DNA from: Sedimentibacter sp.
GTDB lineage: Bacteria > Bacillota > Clostridia > Tissierellales > Sedimentibacteraceae
Direction: 5' to 3'
DNA length: 63,230 bases
Assembly: GCA_018436705.1 (NCBI GenBank)
Contig: JAHDLA010000012.1
Span: 1-63,230 of the forward strand
Positions within the stretch are counted from its first letter, which is position 1. The number at the start of each line of letters is the position of its first letter. Of this stretch, positions 49,005 to 59,972 are shown in pieces. A model generated the notes under the pieces. That model did not search any database. It worked only from the letters and a program-made list of their open reading frames with translations, and was not told the origin of the DNA. A program made the position numbers and the translations under genes.

Positions 49005-49583
49005 GTGAAGAAGATAGGAATTTTTTTATTGATAGCGGTATTACTGATGGGAACAGGATGCAGCAAGGGAGAAACGGCAGAGCAGGCTACTGTGAATGCT
49101 CTTGATGCTGTTAAGACATTGGATAAGGAAACTCTAGGCAAATACATGAATTATAATGAGCTTGTTGAGTCGGACGACGGCAGTGAATCAGAATACATAA
49201 ATAAAATATTTGAAAATTTAGATTATAAGATTATATCTTCAGAAGAGAAAGAAAACGAGGCTGTTGTGAAAGCGGACATTACAAACATAGATATGGAAAA
49301 AGTAATGGGTGAAGCAATGAAAAACTCGCTTGCTGAAGTGTTCAGCCAAGCTTTTTCAAATTTAGGTGAGCAGCAGAGTGAAGCAGAAAGCGAAGATATG
49401 TTTAATGAACACTTTGAGCAGGCAATTGAGAATAACAAAGACTCAAAGGTTGTAAACACTGTTGATATCAAGCTTACGAGAGTTGATGAACAGTGGGAAA
49501 TAAATATGGACAGCGATCTGCAGAATGCACTTATGGGAAACTTGTATAGAGTTGCGAATCAGCTCAAGGACGTATTTGAATAA
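49005..49583 (+). CDS. Lipoprotein of unknown function
   Basis: The 192-residue protein begins with GTG behind GAGGGGGAAATATA and has a signal peptide with lipobox LLMGTGC (Cys about 19). The mature part is a mixed alpha/beta domain of the DUF4878/DUF5105-like lipoprotein kind (EQATVNALDAVKTLDKETLG; KLTRVDEQWEINMDSDLQNA). It is anchored outside the membrane. Monocistronic, with its own promoter and terminator. Confidence 0.82.
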   Translation: MKKIGIFLLIAVLLMGTGCSKGETAEQATVNALDAVKTLDKETLGKYMNYNELVESDDGSESEYINKIFENLDYKIISSEEKENEAVVKADITNIDMEKVMGEAMKNSLAEVFSQAFSNLGEQQSEAESEDMFNEHFEQAIENNKDSKVVNTVDIKLTRVDEQWEINMDSDLQNALMGNLYRVANQLKDVFE

Positions 49584-49596
49584 AGAGTATACAAGC

Positions 49597-49634
49597 AATA
49601 AGCCCCTCTGGTTTAGCGTAGAGGAGCTTATTTT
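49597..49634. terminator. Terminator between convergent genes
   Basis: Stem AATAAGC..CCTCT/AGAGG.GCTTATT with T-rich flanks on both sides serves the lipoprotein and the convergent bcp gene. Confidence 0.75.
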
Positions 49635-49661
49635 ATTTCAAGAAAAATATTTTTAATAATA

Positions 49662-50126
49662 TTACTTGCTGTTTCTAAGATATTCCAGCACATCCTTAGC
49701 GTTAGTATCAGGTTTTACTTTGGGCATTACATCCTCAATAATTCCGTTTTCATCAATTATATAGGTTGTTCTGACTACTCCCATGCTTGTTTTTCCGTAC
49801 AGCTTTTTTTCTTTCCATACATCATAAGCAGTTATGGCTTTGAGTTCAGGATCTGAAAGTAATATAAACGGCAGATTGTATTTATCCACAAATTTCTGAT
49901 GTGATTTCATGCTGTCTTTGCTTACTCCTATAACTGTTACACCGAGTTCGGTAAACTCATCGTACATTCCGGCAAATCCGCATGCTTGTTTTGTACATCC
50001 CGGAGTGTTATCTCTGGGATAAAAGTATAATACTACTTTTTTGCCGGTATAATCTTCAAGAGATACTTCTTTTCCGTCCTTGTCAGGCAAAGTAAAGCTT
50101 GGTGCTTTAGTGTTTTTTTCCAACAT
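49662..50126 (-). CDS. bcp: Thiol peroxidase Bcp (peroxiredoxin)
   Basis: The 154-residue AhpC/TSA-family enzyme reduces peroxides with thioredoxin. The active site PRDNTPGCTKQACGF contains peroxidatic Cys44 and, five residues on, Cys49 as resolving cysteine, the BCP arrangement. The start follows AAAAGGAGGAAACAACA. It overlaps the yaaA end by 20 bases, an operon of two peroxide-stress genes. Confidence 0.95.
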   Translation of the reverse strand: MLEKNTKAPSFTLPDKDGKEVSLEDYTGKKVVLYFYPRDNTPGCTKQACGFAGMYDEFTELGVTVIGVSKDSMKSHQKFVDKYNLPFILLSDPELKAITAYDVWKEKKLYGKTSMGVVRTTYIIDENGIIEDVMPKVKPDTNAKDVLEYLRNSK

Positions 50127-50877
50127 TGTTGTTTCCTCCTTTTATAAAAACATAGGTATTGTCATCAGATAGTTTTTCTTCATATAAATAGTTAAGCCTG
50201 TTAAAATTTTTAATGCCTTGTGCATCCATAGCTTTATTTTCTGCCATATAACGCACCATTTCTCCTCGGGCCATTTTAACCTGTGTTCCTTTTTCAATAA
50301 CTTTTTCATCTTTAATTTCTCCAAAAACACATGTGATAAATTGTATATCAGGCTCAAGGTAATCTGATATGCATCTGCTGTATTCCTTGGATGCAAGATT
50401 TATAATGCATCGGCTTTCTGAAAATAGTCTTTCAGCAAGCTTTCGCCCCCAAAAATCATAAAGCGAATTTAATTCTTCAGTATTCAGTCTTGCCTGCATT
50501 TCTAATCTGTATGGTGTAATGCCGTCAAAAGGCCTAAGCAATCCGTAAAAGCCTGACATTATCCTTAGGTGTTCGTCTATGTATGTGAATTCTTCATTAC
50601 TAAATATGTCTGGAGACATATATTTGTATTGTATTCCTTCATATGAAAGAATAGCAGGTGTAAGATTCTTATATAAATTCATGTTTTGAAATCGTTGATA
50701 ATTCAATGCAGCTATTTTATCGTTACACTTCCATATTTCTTTTAACTTTTCGTAGCTAAGACATTTAATATGCTCAGCTAGTATCTCTGCTTCCTTAATA
50801 AATTGCGGAAGCTTTACATCAGCCGGAAAATCTGTGTCAGTTTTCATTTTCTTGGCCGGTGAAATAATAATTCTCAT
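50107..50877 (-). CDS. yaaA: Peroxide stress protein YaaA
   Basis: The 256-residue DUF328/UPF0246 protein begins MRIIISPAKKMKTDTDFP, the family signature, and has LYDFWGRKLAERLF and KMARGEMVRYMAENKA. YaaA limits intracellular iron-driven damage under peroxide stress. The start at 50877 follows TTGGAGAAATAT; a longer reading lacks a site. Coupling with bcp supports the role. Confidence 0.95.
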   Translation of the reverse strand: MRIIISPAKKMKTDTDFPADVKLPQFIKEAEILAEHIKCLSYEKLKEIWKCNDKIAALNYQRFQNMNLYKNLTPAILSYEGIQYKYMSPDIFSNEEFTYIDEHLRIMSGFYGLLRPFDGITPYRLEMQARLNTEELNSLYDFWGRKLAERLFSESRCIINLASKEYSRCISDYLEPDIQFITCVFGEIKDEKVIEKGTQVKMARGEMVRYMAENKAMDAQGIKNFNRLNYLYEEKLSDDNTYVFIKGGNNNVGKKH

Positions 50878-50964
50878 ATATTTCTCCAATATGCAAATAT
50901 TCTATACTAAGTTATCTTTAAATTTTTAATAGATAATCCCATTAAATGTATATCTATATTAAAA

Positions 50965-50992
50965 ATGGTATCATAATAAACATAGATGTCAA
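50965..50992 (-). promoter_or_regulatory. Possible promoter of yaaA-bcp
   Basis: On the minus strand TTGACA (complement of 50987-50992) lies 16 bp from TACCAT (complement of 50965-50970). The rest of the 50878-51274 gap is very AT-rich, with a TATAAT at 51151-51156 that may belong to the protease gene. Confidence 0.45.
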
Positions 50993-51274
50993 CAGTTTAA
51001 TTTAAAATACTAATTTATGGACAAAAAAATTAATATTATAATAAATAAATTGCTATAAAAATAAAGACAGAATAAAATATATTTATTTTAAATTCATACT
51101 TTAAATATAAAAATAATAAACTAAATATTTTTATTTAGAACAATTTGTGCTATAATAACACAGATGTGCAATTTAAGGTTGTATTAATTTAATAGGATAA
51201 AATAATACGGCATAGCATATAAATAATTATAAGCATTTAATTTGAGCTTAACTTTAATTGTCAGGAGTGAGTAT

Positions 51275-52507
51275 ATGGTATCTAAGAAAAAATATATTCT
51301 TACGATTATCGTGGTTTTTTTTGTAACTGCTTTTTTGACTCTTTCACTGGGAAATGTATTTTTAGTTGAAGTAGGGCAAAGGGTAGTTTTATCTGATGAA
51401 GCATACACTGAAATGAAAGAAATATATGAAAAGTATGCAAAGCAAGAAAGTGTAATGAAAATTGCACAGAGGGATTTCCTTTATGAGGCTGATGAGGGAA
51501 AAATGCTTGAAGGAGCATTGGAAGGCACACTGAAAGCCTTGGGAGACCCGTATACGCAGTTTATGACCAAGGAAGAATTTGAAGCACTTATGCAGGATAC
51601 TGAGGGTACATATGAAGGTATTGGTGTATATATAACTGCAAGTGATGATAATAAAATATTGATAGTATCACCGATTGAAGATACTCCGGCCGAAAAAGCA
51701 GGGTTAAAGACAGGAGATAAAATTATCGGAATTAACGGAACCGAATTTACTGCGGATAAAATTGACGAAGCGGTAAGTATTATGAAGGGGGAGCCCGGAA
51801 CCAGCGTAACTCTGACAATACAGCGCCTTAAAGATGATAATACAAGCGATGTTTCAGACGTTGTTGTTAACAGAGAAAAAATAAAGATTAAAACAATAAA
51901 GCAGGCAATGCTTGAGGATGGAACTGGCTACATTAGAATTACAACATTTGATATGCATACAGCAGAGGATTTCAAGACAGCATATGCAGAGCTTAAAAAT
52001 CAGGGCATGAAGGGACTTGTAATTGATCTTAGATATAATCCCGGTGGAATAATTGATGCAACAGTTGATATTTCTGATATGTTCATGGGCGAAGGAATAG
52101 TAACCTACACTAAGACTAAATCCGGAGAAACTGAATATTTTAAATCGGATGCAAATGCTGAGAATATACCGATTGTCATGCTTATAAACGAGGGAAGTGC
52201 CAGTGCTTCTGAGATTATGGCAGGAGCCATGAAGGATACCCAAAGAGCAACTCTTATAGGAACAAAATCATTTGGCAAGGGTATTGTACAGAGAGTTCAA
52301 AGATTCGGAAGTGATGGCGAAGGAATTAAGATGACTGTTTCCGAGTACTTTACTCCAAATGGGATAAATATTCACGGCATCGGAATAGAGCCTGATATAG
52401 AAATAAAATTATCTGAAGATTCATTAGGATACGGATACGAATATTACGATACAGACAATCAGCTGCAAAAATCAGTAGAAGTATTAAAAGGAAAAATGAA
52501 TCAATAA
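51275..52507 (+). CDS. C-terminal processing protease (S41, CtpA-like)
   Basis: The 410-residue protein has an N-terminal membrane anchor (about 7-27), a PDZ domain (GVYITASDDNKILIVSPIED; AEKAGLKTGDKIIGINGTEF) and the S41 protease domain with catalytic Ser in NEGSASASEIMAG and Lys in GTKSFGKGIVQ. It would act outside the membrane in envelope protein turnover. ATG 51275 follows CAGGAGTGAGTAT. Confidence 0.93.
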   Translation: MVSKKKYILTIIVVFFVTAFLTLSLGNVFLVEVGQRVVLSDEAYTEMKEIYEKYAKQESVMKIAQRDFLYEADEGKMLEGALEGTLKALGDPYTQFMTKEEFEALMQDTEGTYEGIGVYITASDDNKILIVSPIEDTPAEKAGLKTGDKIIGINGTEFTADKIDEAVSIMKGEPGTSVTLTIQRLKDDNTSDVSDVVVNREKIKIKTIKQAMLEDGTGYIRITTFDMHTAEDFKTAYAELKNQGMKGLVIDLRYNPGGIIDATVDISDMFMGEGIVTYTKTKSGETEYFKSDANAENIPIVMLINEGSASASEIMAGAMKDTQRATLIGTKSFGKGIVQRVQRFGSDGEGIKMTVSEYFTPNGINIHGIGIEPDIEIKLSEDSLGYGYEYYDTDNQLQKSVEVLKGKMNQ

Positions 52508-52513
52508 TAGCAG

Positions 52514-52552
52514 AAGAGATGGATTATTTTTAAATAATCCACCTCTTTTTAT
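52514..52552 (+). terminator. Terminator of the protease gene
   Basis: Inner stem GGATTATTT/AAATAATCC plus outer AAGAG/CTCTT, followed by TTTATTTTA. Confidence 0.8.
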
Positions 52553-52557
52553 TTTAA

Positions 52558-52935
52558 TTATCTTGTGAAACTGATAAATCTTGTGCCTTGGAAATTAAGC
52601 GTTCCTACGTCGCCTTCTGCAAGCATTCCGAACTCTCCGGACGGAACTTGAAATTCCATACGTTCGCCGTTGGTAAGTTCAAATGTGACATAGTACAGTG
52701 TTCTGCTTGTATGGTAATGCATATCGTCTGTCCTGTGATGAGGGCGGCGGGTAACATCATATCTTTTGGAAGTTATTTTCGCTTCTACAGGTATTATGGG
52801 CTGTTTGTTATTGTGCATGTTTGTCTGAATATTTTTAATAATTGTATAAACTATATACCCGAATACAAATAAAAATATAATTGGAAACAGGCTGAACATT
52901 ATACCCGGTCCCCAAAAATAATTAAATTGTTCCAT
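52558..52935 (-). CDS. DUF2500 membrane protein (YhhM-like)
   Basis: The 125-residue protein has one N-terminal membrane segment (about 10-32) and a DUF2500 domain (PVEAKITSKRYDVTRRPHHR; YYVTFELTNGERMEFQVPSG; LAEGDVGTLNFQGTRFISF). Function of the family is unknown. It is 13 bases downstream of the transglutaminase-like gene and probably cotranscribed. Confidence 0.88.
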   Translation of the reverse strand: MEQFNYFWGPGIMFSLFPIIFLFVFGYIVYTIIKNIQTNMHNNKQPIIPVEAKITSKRYDVTRRPHHRTDDMHYHTSRTLYYVTFELTNGERMEFQVPSGEFGMLAEGDVGTLNFQGTRFISFTR

Positions 52936-52948
52936 AATAATTTCTCCT

Positions 52949-54661
52949 TTAATATATTAATACTGTTTTGTCGGCATCATCCCATATAACAGTCTTATTA
53001 ATCGATTCACTAATAAATCTTAAAGGTACCATAATTCGATCGTTGACTATTCTAGCAGGTACATCCAATGTGTTTTCTTCGCCGTTGATGTAAGCGGATT
53101 TGCTGTCTGACGGAATAATTATTGTTTTATCATCATACTGAACAACAGCTGCACTTTTTTCATTATCCCATGATACAACACAGTTCATAACTTCAAAAAC
53201 AGCTCTTAATGGAACCAGTGTTCTTCCGTCCTGAATGAAGGGCCATTGATCGATAGAGCTGAAATCTATATATTGATCATATACTTTTACATTTACAGGG
53301 TTGTCTGGTTTTTTGTCTGTTATATATTCAAATGCCTGAGAATTTAAAGCAGTAATTGTTACAGCTTCCTGTATTCCCTGATATTCAAATTGTATTGTAT
53401 AGCTACCAGGTTTCTTAAATGTTACAGTACCGTTGTAAATGCTTATACCATCGCTATCGTACGGATATATAAGCACATTTTTGGTAATGTTTGTTTTTTT
53501 ATCTCCATACGTTGCATATACGTTGAATTTGAGATCATCAGTAGCTGTGTTATAGATTTTTTTGCTAAAATCATGTACGATGCTTTCAGGCGTTTCCTTA
53601 TAAGTATTGTATAAATTTAGAATATAATATTCGCCTGTGCTGTCGCTGTTAAGCTGACCATAGCTTATCAACGATATGTAGTCGTGCTTGCTCAGCAGTT
53701 TTGACATTGCATTGTAAATAGTATCTTGTGACAGTGACTTGCTGATTCTTATGGATATTCTTAATGGTCTGTGGCTAATTTTATACTCGAGTATATTGGA
53801 CAAATCTTTTTCTGTTTTTGCGGTATTTACATCATCATATACATCAAGTCCTGTTTCCATTAATAATTTATTGTATGATAATTCTTTAAGATATTCATAG
53901 TAATTTTTATTTGCTTCAGGTAAATCTAAGCCTTCGTCAATTGTGTGATCCTTTAGAATTTCTTTGTCGGTAAGCATGTAGTAGCTGTAAGAGACTCTGT
54001 TTACATCCGGTAGAGGATCGTTCCATGTTGTGTCTAAATGAAACCACCAATTTCCAAGTTTAACCATGTTCCAAATATGAAGCTCTCCATTTGCAGTTCC
54101 TGTAACCAATTTTACAGGTATATTAAGTTCTTCTAACATATTATATGTTAAAAGAGCATAGCCGTTGCATACAGAAGTTCCCTGGGTAAGCAGGTCATAA
54201 TCCGAATACAGCTGCATGGATTCATCATACTTACTATGAAGTACTATGTAATCATGAACTGCTTTGACTTTTTCATGATCATTCATGGATGGCTCTATTA
54301 TTTCGGATAAAATGTTTTTAATTTGCTTGTCCGCTTCGGCTCTTTCAGTGCTTGTAATTATATAATCCACATTCACGTCAATTTTACTTGCCTTGGCTGT
54401 GCCCGTCACATCCCATCCTACAGATTTAACGTAAGAGTTAATATGAGGATATTTATCAACTGAATTTTTGAGTATTTCCTCTATGCTGTCCCATGACCCA
54501 TTATATTTTATTTCAAAATTTTGATTGTACTGGATTAATTGCTGCAATAAAATATCTTCTAATTCATTAGTGCCTGCAGCATTTAATTCAGCTCCGAATA
54601 CATTGCATGTATGTGCTATCAATGCAGAGCTTAGAGCCAATGCTATGATGTATTTTTTCAT
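52949..54661 (-). CDS. Transglutaminase-like envelope protein with stalk domain
   Basis: The 570-residue protein has a signal peptide (IIALALSSALIAHTCNVFGA), a transglutaminase-like cysteine-peptidase core with Cys in GTSVCNGYALL (about 170), His in GELHIWNMV and Asp in FHLDTTWNDP, a beta domain, and a C-terminal copper-amine-oxidase-N-like stalk domain (DGRTLVPLRAVFEVMNCVVS; NDRIMVPLRFISESINKTVI). Such proteins are exported and remodel or anchor in the cell wall of Clostridia. Start follows GGAAGGTGATAAA. Confidence 0.9.
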   Translation of the reverse strand: MKKYIIALALSSALIAHTCNVFGAELNAAGTNELEDILLQQLIQYNQNFEIKYNGSWDSIEEILKNSVDKYPHINSYVKSVGWDVTGTAKASKIDVNVDYIITSTERAEADKQIKNILSEIIEPSMNDHEKVKAVHDYIVLHSKYDESMQLYSDYDLLTQGTSVCNGYALLTYNMLEELNIPVKLVTGTANGELHIWNMVKLGNWWFHLDTTWNDPLPDVNRVSYSYYMLTDKEILKDHTIDEGLDLPEANKNYYEYLKELSYNKLLMETGLDVYDDVNTAKTEKDLSNILEYKISHRPLRISIRISKSLSQDTIYNAMSKLLSKHDYISLISYGQLNSDSTGEYYILNLYNTYKETPESIVHDFSKKIYNTATDDLKFNVYATYGDKKTNITKNVLIYPYDSDGISIYNGTVTFKKPGSYTIQFEYQGIQEAVTITALNSQAFEYITDKKPDNPVNVKVYDQYIDFSSIDQWPFIQDGRTLVPLRAVFEVMNCVVSWDNEKSAAVVQYDDKTIIIPSDSKSAYINGEENTLDVPARIVNDRIMVPLRFISESINKTVIWDDADKTVLIY

Positions 54662-54852
54662 TTTATCACCTTCCCAAATTTCTTATTCAATTATATACTA
54701 TATTTTGGAAAATATAAAGTGTAATTAATTGACAGCGTATGTATTGAAAAATAAATTAATTTAATGTAGTATATTTAATATTATATAAATAAATGAAGTA
54801 TTAAATTAATAGACGTAATTTACATAGAAAAAGTTTCATGTGAGGAGAAAAT

Positions 54853-55440
54853 ATGTATAAAAAATTTTTAAACAATATATTGATGAGTGAAAAGCCTTCG
54901 AAAGGTATTTATAGACTTATAGAAACAAAGGAAATTATGGAAATTATTCCTGAGCTGATAGAACTGAGGGGGTTTGATCAGCGTACTCCCTATCATGATA
55001 AAGACGTTCTTGATCATACCATGGCTGTCCTTGATTCAATTAAGCCAAAGCTTCACTTGAGGATGGCAGCCCTGCTTCATGATATAAGCAAACCTGAGTG
55101 CTTTACAATTGACTCTAAGGGCAGAGGTCATTTCTATGGACACCATATAAAATCGGCCGAAAAAAGCGAAAAAATACTTAAACGGATAGGGTATGATGAG
55201 AAATTCATAGATGAAGTTACTATACTTATTAAGTATCATTATATAAAAGAAATTATTTCAAATGTAAAAGAAAACGGAATTAAAAAATTTATAGATTCAG
55301 TAGGAGAAGATCGCCTTGACGATATGCTTGAGCTAATAAGGGCAGATATGTCCGGCAAGCCGGATAACGGGAATTTGAAGGTTGTACAAAAGCTGATGAA
55401 GCTTACTAAAGAGTATATGAACGAAAAATATGACGAATAA
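54853..55440 (+). CDS. Orphan HD-domain phosphohydrolase, CCA-adding-enzyme-like
   Basis: The 195-residue protein contains the HD motif (DHTMAVLDSI; LHDISKPECFTIDSKGRGHF; GHHIKSAEKSE). The opening MSEKPSKGIYRLIETKEIME and IIPELIELRGFDQRTPYHDK closely match the HD region found C-terminal in bacterial CCA-adding enzymes, but no nucleotidyltransferase head precedes it. It would hydrolyse phosphoesters such as 2',3'-cyclic or 2'-phosphates. ATG follows GTGAGGAGAAAAT. Confidence 0.85.
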   Translation: MYKKFLNNILMSEKPSKGIYRLIETKEIMEIIPELIELRGFDQRTPYHDKDVLDHTMAVLDSIKPKLHLRMAALLHDISKPECFTIDSKGRGHFYGHHIKSAEKSEKILKRIGYDEKFIDEVTILIKYHYIKEIISNVKENGIKKFIDSVGEDRLDDMLELIRADMSGKPDNGNLKVVQKLMKLTKEYMNEKYDE

Positions 55441-55455
55441 ATATTGCAGAAAGCT

Positions 55456-55492
55456 AAATGTCAGCCTAATGGCTATCATTATGCTGACATTT
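55456..55492. terminator. Bidirectional hairpin between convergent genes
   Basis: A 10-bp stem AAATGTCAGC/GCTGACATTT with a 17-base loop, between the HD gene and the convergent glycosidase gene. Confidence 0.65.
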
Positions 55493-55522
55493 CCAAGAGA
55501 ACTTTTTTTGCAAAGATGATTT

Positions 55523-56713
55523 TTACATTAAATTCATATAACATTTCCATTGCAGAATTCTCAATACAGATTCATTAATTCTATCTTTAGAGACATCGCC
55601 TGCTTCTAATGCATTTAATAATGCATTAAAGCTGCTTTCAAAATCAGTTACAATAAGCATATCATTTCCTGCAATCACTGCCATTACTTCAGGGGGCAGC
55701 TCAGTGTTAAGCTGTGCTATTGCACCCATGGAAAGGTCATCTGTCATTATAATTCCTGTAAAATTCAAATCATTTCTCAGGATATCAATGACATTTTTTG
55801 ATAGTGAGGCAGGCAGTTCCTTATCTATTGCATCAATTATGTTGTGAGATACAAGAATGCTTTCTGCTCCTGCTTCAATTCCGGCTTTGAAGGGAAGGAA
55901 GTCACTTTTAATAAATCGATCATAAGGACGGGAGTCGTATGCTGAGCCGTTATGAGTATCGGTGTTATTACCGTATCCGGGAAAGTGTTTTAATGTTGAA
56001 GATATGCCTGCTTCTTTCATAGCTCCGACAACAGTTTTAACATACTCAGATGTTTCTTCGGCGTTTTTTCCTAGTGTTCTCAAGTTTATGAAATCCGATT
56101 CGTTTTCAGAAACGTCAGCAACAGGAGCCAGATTCAAGTTTATTCCAAGGTCTAGCAAAAGCTGCGATTTTTCTTTAGTGTCTTTTTTTATTTCCTCAAA
56201 TCCTCCTATTGCATAAAGCTCTTGAGGAGATTTGAACTTTTCAGCGGCAAGAAGTGGATTTAAACTTACTCTTACTACTGTTCCTCCCTCTTCATCAACG
56301 CCTATTATCATAGGTATGCTGCTGCTTTTCTGATAGTAGATTATATTTTCTGTTACCTGTTCTTCTGTTTTCTGTAAAAAATCTTTTCCAAACAATATAA
56401 AGCCGCCCGGCTTCATTGAAAGAAAATAATCAATTTGTTCTTCATCCGGGCATCTAACAAGGAACATTTGTCCGATTTTTTCTTCTGTTGACATTGAGCC
56501 TAATATGTTTAATGCCTGTTGTCTGTATTTGTTAAAAATGCCTGTATCTTTCTGTTGAGAATCTTTTTCAGGCTCTTCATGTTCCGGCTGCTGTGTGGAT
56601 TCTTCTGCCGGCGGAACAAAAGTATCGTTTCCTCCATCTGTATCCTGTGGTGACGATATCAATGAGCAGCCCGACAATACTAAAGTTATTATGAGTATTA
56701 ATATTTTATTCAT
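55523..56713 (-). CDS. Beta-N-acetylhexosaminidase (GH3, NagZ-like) lipoprotein
   Basis: The 396-residue protein has a lipoprotein signal with lipobox LVLSGC (Cys about 16), a Glu/Gln-rich linker and a GH3 domain with GVDEEGGTVVRV, KHFPGYGNNTDTHNGSA (His and general acid region) and IIMTDDLSMGAI (nucleophile Asp). It would release N-acetylglucosamine from muropeptides outside the cell. Full length for the single-domain family. Confidence 0.92.
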   Translation of the reverse strand: MNKILILIITLVLSGCSLISSPQDTDGGNDTFVPPAEESTQQPEHEEPEKDSQQKDTGIFNKYRQQALNILGSMSTEEKIGQMFLVRCPDEEQIDYFLSMKPGGFILFGKDFLQKTEEQVTENIIYYQKSSSIPMIIGVDEEGGTVVRVSLNPLLAAEKFKSPQELYAIGGFEEIKKDTKEKSQLLLDLGINLNLAPVADVSENESDFINLRTLGKNAEETSEYVKTVVGAMKEAGISSTLKHFPGYGNNTDTHNGSAYDSRPYDRFIKSDFLPFKAGIEAGAESILVSHNIIDAIDKELPASLSKNVIDILRNDLNFTGIIMTDDLSMGAIAQLNTELPPEVMAVIAGNDMLIVTDFESSFNALLNALEAGDVSKDRINESVLRILQWKCYMNLM

Positions 56714-56789
56714 GCTTTTACTCCGATTATAGTGATATCAATAATATTACCATACAAAATAACTTTATTAAATTAAAAAAATATGGAAA

Positions 56790-56822
56790 CAAAAAGCGGG
56801 TACTTTTAAGTGACCCGCTTTA
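56790..56822 (-). terminator. Terminator of the stalk-domain protein gene
   Basis: A 9-bp stem AAAGCGGGT/ACCCGCTTT is followed on the minus strand by TTGTTT. Confidence 0.8.
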
Positions 56823-56826
56823 AAAT

Positions 56827-58212
56827 CTATTGAATTGTATCTTCTTCAGATTCAGTAGTTTCAGTTTCAACATCAGTTTCAGCTTCAGCTTCAATCTGAT
56901 CTTCAAGTTCCTGCATCATCTCTGATATATCAGTTGCATTCAGAGCTTCTTCAGGAATTTCAAAGTCCTCTGCTTCATTAATATTTTTTATTTCCATTTG
57001 CATTGTTGCTTTCATTTGCTTCAGCATTTCCAATTCGCTCTGAGGTACTTCTCCCATCATAGCAGTCATATTATCCATCATAGAAAGTACAAGGCTGCCT
57101 AAATCAGCTTCATATTTAACAATTTCACCTGACTCTTCGTCAATATATACGATGTATACTAAATCTCCGATTCCTCCGTCTGCAAGTCCCTTAATCATTT
57201 CTGCAGTTAATATATCCTGCTCGTTTTCTGAAGCAGACATTTCGTCAATATATTCTCCGAAGATATCCTTGAAAATTTCGTTTGAAAGTGTATATTGCAT
57301 TCTCAGCATTGACTTGCCTGATTCATCTTCATATTTTCCGAAATATTTTATATCTTTGGTGTATTTTTCTGATAATTCTTTATTTGCTTTTAGTGTTTCA
57401 GCGTTGTATTTAAGCAAATCAGAAAACATCTCGTCTTCATATGCAGATTTCATCCATGTTGTAGAACCATCCTCACCTTTTGTTCCAATATATGTAGTGA
57501 AAGATGTGTCATCAGAAGCCAAGTACATGTCCATTACAGGCTGAGTGATTTCCTGATCCATCACATTCATTACGATGCTTGAATTAATCTTTGCCTTTAA
57601 TGCCGGATCCATAAATATAGTCATATACATTTTCATATCCATATCTACTGTTTGAACGCTTCCTGCATCATCTGCAACAGGTATTGACATATTTACCAGT
57701 ATATCGGCATCATAGTTTTTCCAGTCATATGATTTGTTGGTAGCTTCTTTTAAGATTGTTTCAGCATCAATAGGCTCAGTAGTTATAACGACTGTCTTTA
57801 AGTTCTGATCCCATTCAACAGATGAACCGAAGGCTTCAACAACAGCTCTTATTGGAAGGTATGTTTTGCTGTTAACAATTTTAGCTGCTGTGTCATTTGC
57901 TTTCTGTTCTCCGTTTACTATTATGTAATCTTGGTCAATTGGAACTTCCACAGTAATGTCATCTTTAACTGCTGTGGCAATGCGGTTGTCATTGTCCCAT
58001 TCAACATTTGCGCCATAAGCTTCAAGAGCTTTTCTGAACGGAACAAGAGTTCGTCCATTTTCATCTACAAATGGCATACCTGTATCTTCTGTAAATTCAA
58101 CGCCTACAGAATCTATTCTCACAGAAATTGTATCTGTAGTTTGTGCAAAGGCTGTAGCCTGTGCTAATGCTAATATTAATACTAAACTTAGCACTAAAGT
58201 AATTTTTTTCAT
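56827..58212 (-). CDS. Exported stalk-domain (copper amine oxidase N-like) protein
   Basis: The 461-residue protein has a signal peptide (ITLVLSLVLILALAQATAFA), a stalk domain of two tandem halves (DENGRTLVPFRKALEAYGAN; NSKTYLPIRAVVEAFGSSVE), then a large domain with repeated beta strands like lipoprotein-type carrier folds (DADILVNMSIPVADDAGSVQ) and an acidic Glu/Thr-rich C-terminus (EAETDVETETTESEEDT). It is probably wall-associated. A second stalk domain occurs in the 52949-54661 protein. Confidence 0.85.
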   Translation of the reverse strand: MKKITLVLSLVLILALAQATAFAQTTDTISVRIDSVGVEFTEDTGMPFVDENGRTLVPFRKALEAYGANVEWDNDNRIATAVKDDITVEVPIDQDYIIVNGEQKANDTAAKIVNSKTYLPIRAVVEAFGSSVEWDQNLKTVVITTEPIDAETILKEATNKSYDWKNYDADILVNMSIPVADDAGSVQTVDMDMKMYMTIFMDPALKAKINSSIVMNVMDQEITQPVMDMYLASDDTSFTTYIGTKGEDGSTTWMKSAYEDEMFSDLLKYNAETLKANKELSEKYTKDIKYFGKYEDESGKSMLRMQYTLSNEIFKDIFGEYIDEMSASENEQDILTAEMIKGLADGGIGDLVYIVYIDEESGEIVKYEADLGSLVLSMMDNMTAMMGEVPQSELEMLKQMKATMQMEIKNINEAEDFEIPEEALNATDISEMMQELEDQIEAEAETDVETETTESEEDTIQ

Positions 58213-58214
58213 AG

Positions 58215-59894
<1,680 letters not shown>

Positions 59895-59972
59895 GGAGTA
59901 CTTTCATAAAAAATATGAAATTTATTATATATGAATTTTTTAATTATTGAAAATAATATTGGAGGATTTATA

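Noticed and set aside
51242..51274. Upstream start for the S41 protease
   Set aside because: The added residues have no ribosome site and ATG 51275 is preceded by CAGGAGTGAGTAT and begins a normal membrane anchor.
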